DNA of 64,000 nucleotides from assembly GCF_008370495.1 (NCBI RefSeq), contig NZ_VTUX01000002.1, positions 62,001 to 126,000 of the forward strand, in the 5' to 3' direction. Each line of letters begins with the position of its first letter. Position 1 is the stretch's first letter. Made by a program: the position numbers and the translations under genes. The notes beneath the pieces were generated by a model. It worked only from the letters and a program-made list of their open reading frames with translations. It ran no database searches and was not told the DNA's origin. This stretch comes from Pseudohalioglobus sediminis. Lineage in GTDB: Bacteria > Pseudomonadota > Gammaproteobacteria > Pseudomonadales > Halieaceae. This document shows positions 59,988-64,000 of this stretch, one piece after another.

Positions 59988-61328
59988 ATGATGTTACGGT
60001 ACATACTTCTAGTTATTTTTACATCATTGGCGCTGTCCGCTTGCCAAACGGCACCCGTCGAGGAGGCTGTGATAGCTGAGACTGCACTGCCGCAGCCCGC
60101 CGAGGAGGAAAGCTTTTTCGAACCGGTTGCCGCACCGGCAAAGAAAGTCGCCCGGCCACCCGGGAACCTGTGGCAACGCATCCGGCAGGGGCTGACCTGG
60201 CAGAGCCTGCACAATGAACAGATCGGCAGGGCCCGCGACGCCTACCTGCGCCAGCCCAACTACCTGTCGGTGGTCGCCGAGCGCGCCAGGTTTTATCTCT
60301 ACTACATCGTCGAAGAAGTCGAGCGCCGCGACCTGCCCATGGAGTTGGCGCTGCTGCCGCTGGTGGAGAGCACGCTGAACCCTTTCGCCACATCTTCCGA
60401 ACAGGCCGCGGGCCTGTGGCAAATCATGCCCGCCACGGGCAAGCAGCTCGGATTGCAGCAGGACTGGTGGTATGACGGACGCAGGGACCTTCGTGACTCG
60501 ACCCGGGCGGCACTGGATTACCTCGAGTACCTCAACGACGCCTTCGACGGCGACTGGATGTTGACGCTCGCTGCGTATAATTCAGGCAAGGGCCGGGTTA
60601 TGCGCGCCCAGAAGAAAAACCGCAACCGTGGCCGCCCGACTGACTACTGGTCCCTGGACCTGCCCCGTGAAACCCGCAAGTACGTGCCGCGACTTATTGC
60701 CCTCAGCCAGATCGTGGCCTACCCCGAGGCGTTCAACCTGGACATTCCGCGAGTCCCCAACAAACCTGCCTTTGCTGTTGCCGCGACCGATGGCCAGATT
60801 GAAATGGCGCGTGCCGCTGAACTCGCAGCCGTGGAGATGCATGTGCTGGAGGCCCTCAACCCAGGGCAACTGCGCTGGGCCACCTCCCCTGATGCGACGC
60901 AGGAACTGCTGCTGCCCGTTGATCGCGCGCCCCGCTTTGAAAGCGGCATTGCCAACCTGACCGAAAACGATCGCGTACGCTGGGAGCACTACAAAATACA
61001 ACGTGGAGACAACCTGATACGCATTGCTCGCAAGTTCGACACGGAGGTAGGGCTGCTGCGCGAGGTCAACAATATCCGGGGCAACATCATCCGCGCCGGT
61101 GACACCATGATGATCCCGTATGGCAGCGATTGGGCCAGCAGCCTGGCCATGACCACCAAGTCCGAGCGGCAACAACAGACTTACCGGGTGCGCCGCGGTG
61201 ACTCGCTGTATCGCATAGCGGGTAAATTCAAAGTATCGATCAATGACATCATCGCCTGGAATGCCCTGAACCCTGGCGACTACCTGCAACCGGGGCAGCG
61301 CCTGACGCTCTATGTGGGTGGCAGCTGA
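59988..61328 (+). CDS. mltD: Membrane-bound lytic murein transglycosylase D
   Basis: Cleaves peptidoglycan glycan strands with anhydro-muramic acid formation. Lipoprotein signal with LALSAC (Cys19) anchors it in the outer membrane. The SLT family 1 domain (about 95-240) contains catalytic Glu127 in LLPLVESTLNPFA and AAGLWQIMPATGKQLGL. Two LysM repeats (about 336-378 and 397-441) start YKIQRGDNLIRIARKF and YRVRRGDSLYRIAGKF and bind peptidoglycan. ATG at 59988, with another at 59991. Follows gloB as in many gammaproteobacteria. Confidence 0.95.
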   Translation: MMLRYILLVIFTSLALSACQTAPVEEAVIAETALPQPAEEESFFEPVAAPAKKVARPPGNLWQRIRQGLTWQSLHNEQIGRARDAYLRQPNYLSVVAERARFYLYYIVEEVERRDLPMELALLPLVESTLNPFATSSEQAAGLWQIMPATGKQLGLQQDWWYDGRRDLRDSTRAALDYLEYLNDAFDGDWMLTLAAYNSGKGRVMRAQKKNRNRGRPTDYWSLDLPRETRKYVPRLIALSQIVAYPEAFNLDIPRVPNKPAFAVAATDGQIEMARAAELAAVEMHVLEALNPGQLRWATSPDATQELLLPVDRAPRFESGIANLTENDRVRWEHYKIQRGDNLIRIARKFDTEVGLLREVNNIRGNIIRAGDTMMIPYGSDWASSLAMTTKSERQQQTYRVRRGDSLYRIAGKFKVSINDIIAWNALNPGDYLQPGQRLTLYVGGS

Positions 61329-61334
61329 TAAAGA

Positions 61335-62453
61335 ATGCCCGCCACGGCGCCCACACTGCTGTCCTGCTCCCAGGGGGACTTCGAACTCAGCCGCCATCCG
61401 CGGCGCAGGCGCGAGACGCTGCAGGCCTGGTGCGCTGCAGATCTGCTGTTGCTGGAAGCCGTCGACAAGGCCCGCGGCAACACCCTGGTAGTCAACGACG
61501 ATCACGGGGCACTGAGTATTCCGCTGTCAGCGCAGGCTCTGTGGACGGACTCTGCCCTGTCAGCGCAAGCGGTAGCCGATAATGCGCGGCGCAATGGCTG
61601 CGACCCGCCGGTTGTGTTCTGGAGCACGCAAGAGCCGCAGGGAGACTGGCCACAGGTGGTCATGCGCATACCCAAGCAACTCGCCTACTTCGAGTTTCAG
61701 TTGTCCCGATTGGCTCGCCTGCTGCCGCAAGATGCGAAGCTGTACTGCGCAGGCATGGACAAGCACCTGCCCAGGCAAACCGGCCAGTTGCTGGAGCGGT
61801 ACTTCCGTGTGGTGGAGCGCCATCCCGGCCAGCGCAAGGCGAGGCTGTTCACGGCGTGCCAGCCGGTGCGCGATGCACCCGCAGCGGACGTCGACTCACA
61901 CTATTTCTGTGCACCGGTCGGCCACCAGATGCTCTCACAGGCCAACGTTTTCAGCCGTGACGGCCTCGATATCGGCACCCGCTTCCTGCTCGACAATCTG
62001 CACCGCGTCGCCCCGGTGGACCAGGCTGCCGACCTGGCCTGTGGTAACGGTGTCCTGGGCATTGCGGCGATGCAACAGGGTATCGCCGGGGCGGTGACTT
62101 TTGCCGATGAGTCGGCGATGGCGATTGCTTCTGCCAGGCACAACGTACAGGCAATCCTCGGCAATGAGACGTCCGCCACTTTTCACCACGGCGATGGCCT
62201 GCTCGAGTGCGAACAGCAATTTGAGCTGATTCTCTGCAATCCTCCTTTCCATCTTGGCCATACCGTGGACGAATTTGCCGGGCGCCGCCTCATCCGCCAG
62301 TGCGCTGTCGCATTACGCCCGGGTGGACAACTGCTGCTGGTTGCCAACCGCCATCTCAACTACGCAGGGGAGCTCAAGCGTCGGTTCTCGCGGATCGAGC
62401 AAACGGGCCAGAACCGGAAATTCCGGCTGTGGCAGGCAACCCGCAGTTGCTAA
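61335..62453 (+). CDS. rlmG: 23S rRNA (guanine-N2) methyltransferase, RlmG-type
   Basis: 372 residues: a degenerate N-terminal methyltransferase-like domain (about 1-180) and a C-terminal catalytic domain with motif I AADLACGNGVLGIAAMQQ and the base-methylation motif IV as LILCNPPFHLG. This two-domain arrangement fits RlmG, which methylates G1835 of 23S rRNA, better than the related RsmC (which has a similar layout), so the choice between them is not absolute. It starts 6 bases after mltD's stop. Confidence 0.85.
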   Translation: MPATAPTLLSCSQGDFELSRHPRRRRETLQAWCAADLLLLEAVDKARGNTLVVNDDHGALSIPLSAQALWTDSALSAQAVADNARRNGCDPPVVFWSTQEPQGDWPQVVMRIPKQLAYFEFQLSRLARLLPQDAKLYCAGMDKHLPRQTGQLLERYFRVVERHPGQRKARLFTACQPVRDAPAADVDSHYFCAPVGHQMLSQANVFSRDGLDIGTRFLLDNLHRVAPVDQAADLACGNGVLGIAAMQQGIAGAVTFADESAMAIASARHNVQAILGNETSATFHHGDGLLECEQQFELILCNPPFHLGHTVDEFAGRRLIRQCAVALRPGGQLLLVANRHLNYAGELKRRFSRIEQTGQNRKFRLWQATRSC

Positions 62454-62538
62454 GGCTGGCAAGGGTGGCTATCTTTACGACTGCCGGAACACCGGGCGTC
62501 GCCTGGGTACGGCAAACCCACCTCGAAAAGGATTACCC

Positions 62539-63141
62539 ATGCAAAAAATCGTCAACAATATTCTAGGCACCGCGGCACTGATTGCTGCCGCCGTCATGAT
62601 CCCGTTCACCGCTACCGCGGATGAACACGCAAAAGAGCCCACCTCAGGCGGTCGCGCCATGGCCATTGAAATGGAGGCCGAAGTCACCGCCGTAGATGCT
62701 GAAACACGCCAGGTTACGCTGACCGGAGCCGACGGCAGGTCGCTTACCATCACCGTACCGGAAGACGGCATAGCCATCGAAACCGTGGGCGTGGGTGACG
62801 TGCTTCGTGTCGGTTACCTGGCTGCGCTGGAGGGAGAACTGCGAGCCCCTACCGAGGAAGAGAAAGCCGATCCTTTCGTTGAGATTCGTGATGCCGCCCA
62901 GGGAGAGGTCGAGGGCACTGATGTTGTCGGTGCCGGCCGTGTCATCCATGCTGTATGCACTATCGAGGGCATGAACCGCCTGCTGGGCACGGTGACCGTG
63001 CTGGATTCCAACGGCAAGGTGCACGTCATTGCCGATGTAGAGCCCGAGAAAATGTCCGGCGTCACCCTCGGGCAGACTATCGTCCTGACCTTTACGGAAG
63101 CGGTTGCGGTAAGCCTCGAGCACGTATCCAAGGCTGAGTAA
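62539..63141 (+). CDS. Exported protein with two related beta-rich halves
   Basis: No recognised family. An ATG at 62539 follows AAGGA at eight bases; residues 1-28 form a Sec signal peptide (core LGTAALIAAAVMI, likely cleavage after ATA). The 200-residue product has two similar beta-rich units: about 44-100 (EVTAVDAETRQVTLTGADGR) and about 145-195 (LLGTVTVLDSNGKVHVIADV), each suggesting a small barrel as in OB-like or DUF5666-type domains. An acidic linker separates them. One Cys. It is followed by a terminator-like hairpin shared with convergent cobB. Confidence 0.75.
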   Translation: MQKIVNNILGTAALIAAAVMIPFTATADEHAKEPTSGGRAMAIEMEAEVTAVDAETRQVTLTGADGRSLTITVPEDGIAIETVGVGDVLRVGYLAALEGELRAPTEEEKADPFVEIRDAAQGEVEGTDVVGAGRVIHAVCTIEGMNRLLGTVTVLDSNGKVHVIADVEPEKMSGVTLGQTIVLTFTEAVAVSLEHVSKAE

Positions 63142-63153
63142 GTCATGCTGATC

Positions 63154-63181
63154 CTGGCCGGCAGCGTTTTTAGCCGGCCAG
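63154..63181. terminator. Candidate bidirectional terminator hairpin
   Basis: CTGGCCGG (63154-63161) and CCGGCCAG (63174-63181) form a perfect 8-base stem around a 12-base loop containing GTTTTT. It lies between two convergent genes and covers the cobB stop codon. There is no long T-run outside the stem on either strand, so termination efficiency is uncertain. Confidence 0.4.
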
Positions 63182-63889
63182 TATTTCCTCAACCACTTCA
63201 GCCACTTTCTCGGTGGCCAGCCCCCTGCGCTGATGGTGGAACACCCCTGTAACCTCACTCACCTCCCGGTTGATTTCCAGGGTCATGGCGCCGTACGCCA
63301 GGGCCTGGCGTACGAACCCCGCAGCGGGGTACACCACACCCGATGTGCCGACCGCTATGAACAGGTCGCACCGCGCCAGCTGGCCCTCAATATGTGGCAT
63401 AAAGTAAGGCATCTCCCCAAACCAGACCACGTCGGGTCTGACGCCGCCGACTGCGCCACAGTCAGGGCACGGGCTGCTGTGATCGTAATCCTGCCGCGGC
63501 CGATGGCGTTCACCACAAAGCTGGCAAAGAGCGGAACGCAGTTCGCCATGCATATGGCAAACCTGTTCACTGCCACCGCGCTCGTGCAGGTCGTCAACAT
63601 TCTGCGTGACCAGGAACACCCGGCCGGGAAAATCGCGCTGTAGCCGCGCAATGTCCCGGTGGGCGTTATTGGGCTCGACCTCGCCCAGTTTGTTGCGGCG
63701 CGCGTTATAAAAACGATAAACCAGGCCGGGATCACGGGCAAAGGCCTCGGGAGTGGCAATCTGCATCGGGTCATGGTTTTCCCATAGACCGTCGGCATCG
63801 CGAAACGTGGGGACCCCGGATTCGGCGGAGATACCGGCTCCGGTGAGTATGACAATGTGTTCGATTTGGCGGTCATTGAACAGCGGCAA
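63170..63889 (-). CDS. cobB: NAD-dependent protein deacylase (class III sirtuin, CobB-like)
   Basis: 239-residue sirtuin removing acyl groups from lysines with NAD+. Visible: GAGISAESGVPTFRD, TQNVDDLHERGG, catalytic His114 in CHMHGEL and a zinc site Cys122/Cys125/Cys141/Cys144. Tyr61 and Arg64 (FYNARRNKLGE) match the Tyr-x-x-Arg pair that binds acidic acyl groups in SIRT5 and class III bacterial sirtuins, so desuccinylase or demalonylase activity is likely besides deacetylation. Start is TTG at 63889; no closer alternative fits the family. Convergent with the exported-protein gene. Confidence 0.92.
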   Translation of the reverse strand: MPLFNDRQIEHIVILTGAGISAESGVPTFRDADGLWENHDPMQIATPEAFARDPGLVYRFYNARRNKLGEVEPNNAHRDIARLQRDFPGRVFLVTQNVDDLHERGGSEQVCHMHGELRSALCQLCGERHRPRQDYDHSSPCPDCGAVGGVRPDVVWFGEMPYFMPHIEGQLARCDLFIAVGTSGVVYPAAGFVRQALAYGAMTLEINREVSEVTGVFHHQRRGLATEKVAEVVEEILAG

Positions 63890-63949
63890 GGACTTTTACC
63901 CCGGATAAGGCTACATTTACCCGGCATTAAAACGTATCAGGAGACCCTC

Positions 63950-64000
63950 GTGAAGTTTGTACTGTCCACCTCATTCAGCACCGTCGCCCATCTCACTGAG
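63950..64000 (+). CDS. LLM-class flavin-dependent oxidoreductase, 3'-truncated by the window edge
   Basis: Only the first 17 codons are present. A GTG at 63950 has AGGAG seven bases upstream and encodes KFVLSTSFSTVAHLTE after the initiator, a characteristic N-terminus of luciferase-like F420/FMN oxidoreductases. The identification rests on this short stretch. If right, it is the fourth member of this superfamily in the window. Confidence 0.55.
   Translation, partial: MKFVLSTSFSTVAHLTE

Overview
The window is a chromosomal segment from a GC-rich gammaproteobacterium. The core genes (serS-cysG, prc, cti, sohB, nudC, nhaB, dnaQ-rnhA, gloB, mltD, rlmG) and their synteny are gammaproteobacterial. 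The many acyl-CoA, SDR and luciferase-like genes, the soluble PQQ alcohol dehydrogenase and the SulP carrier recall marine oligotrophic lineages such as Halieaceae; that placement is inference. No rRNA, tRNA, insertion sequence, prophage or CRISPR array was seen. Both ends cut genes: serS on the left and a luciferase-like oxidoreductase on the right.

Layout. 0-9.9 kb: translation and sulfur-assimilation housekeeping (serS, cysG), tail-specific protease, a hotdog-like protein, gamma-glutamyltransferase, a crotonase, a small secreted repeat protein, a VOC protein and an SDR. 10.1-16.8 kb: a signalling module of LuxR-type response regulator, periplasmic binding protein, tripartite hybrid kinase and TonB-dependent receptor. 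It is preceded by a palindrome-dense control region with a good sigma70-type promoter. 17.3-28.4 kb: a catabolic island with TetR and MarR regulators, five SDRs, two luciferase-like oxidoreductases, a crotonase, a membrane-anchored sulfotransferase, a DUF1214 protein and a DsbA-like protein. 28.4-29.7 kb: a 1.25 kb gene-poor region with structured DNA.

29.7-38 kb: PQQ-dependent alcohol dehydrogenase, an IlvD/Edd sugar-acid dehydratase, a Crp/Fnr regulator, a 2-hydroxyacid dehydrogenase, an SDR and an MFS transporter. 37.9-49 kb: a second acyl-CoA island with two acyl-CoA dehydrogenases, an NTF2-like protein, a luciferase-like oxidoreductase, a biotin-dependent carboxyltransferase subunit, a CaiB-type CoA-transferase, an ABC1-family kinase-like protein, a crotonase, YciI and an SDR. 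49-64 kb: SulP carrier, cis/trans fatty-acid isomerase, then conserved housekeeping genes ending with a class III sirtuin.

Taken together, the two acyl-CoA islands look like beta-oxidation-style degradation of one or more unusual carboxylic acids (possibly steroid, terpenoid or branched), each with local regulators; the substrate cannot be read from sequence. The most unexplained elements are the control region and phosphorelay/TonB module at 10.1-16.8 kb and the structured gene-free stretch at 28.4-29.7 kb. Start codons were re-chosen where ribosome-binding sites or family N-termini argued for it, and several genes appear to use TTG or GTG.
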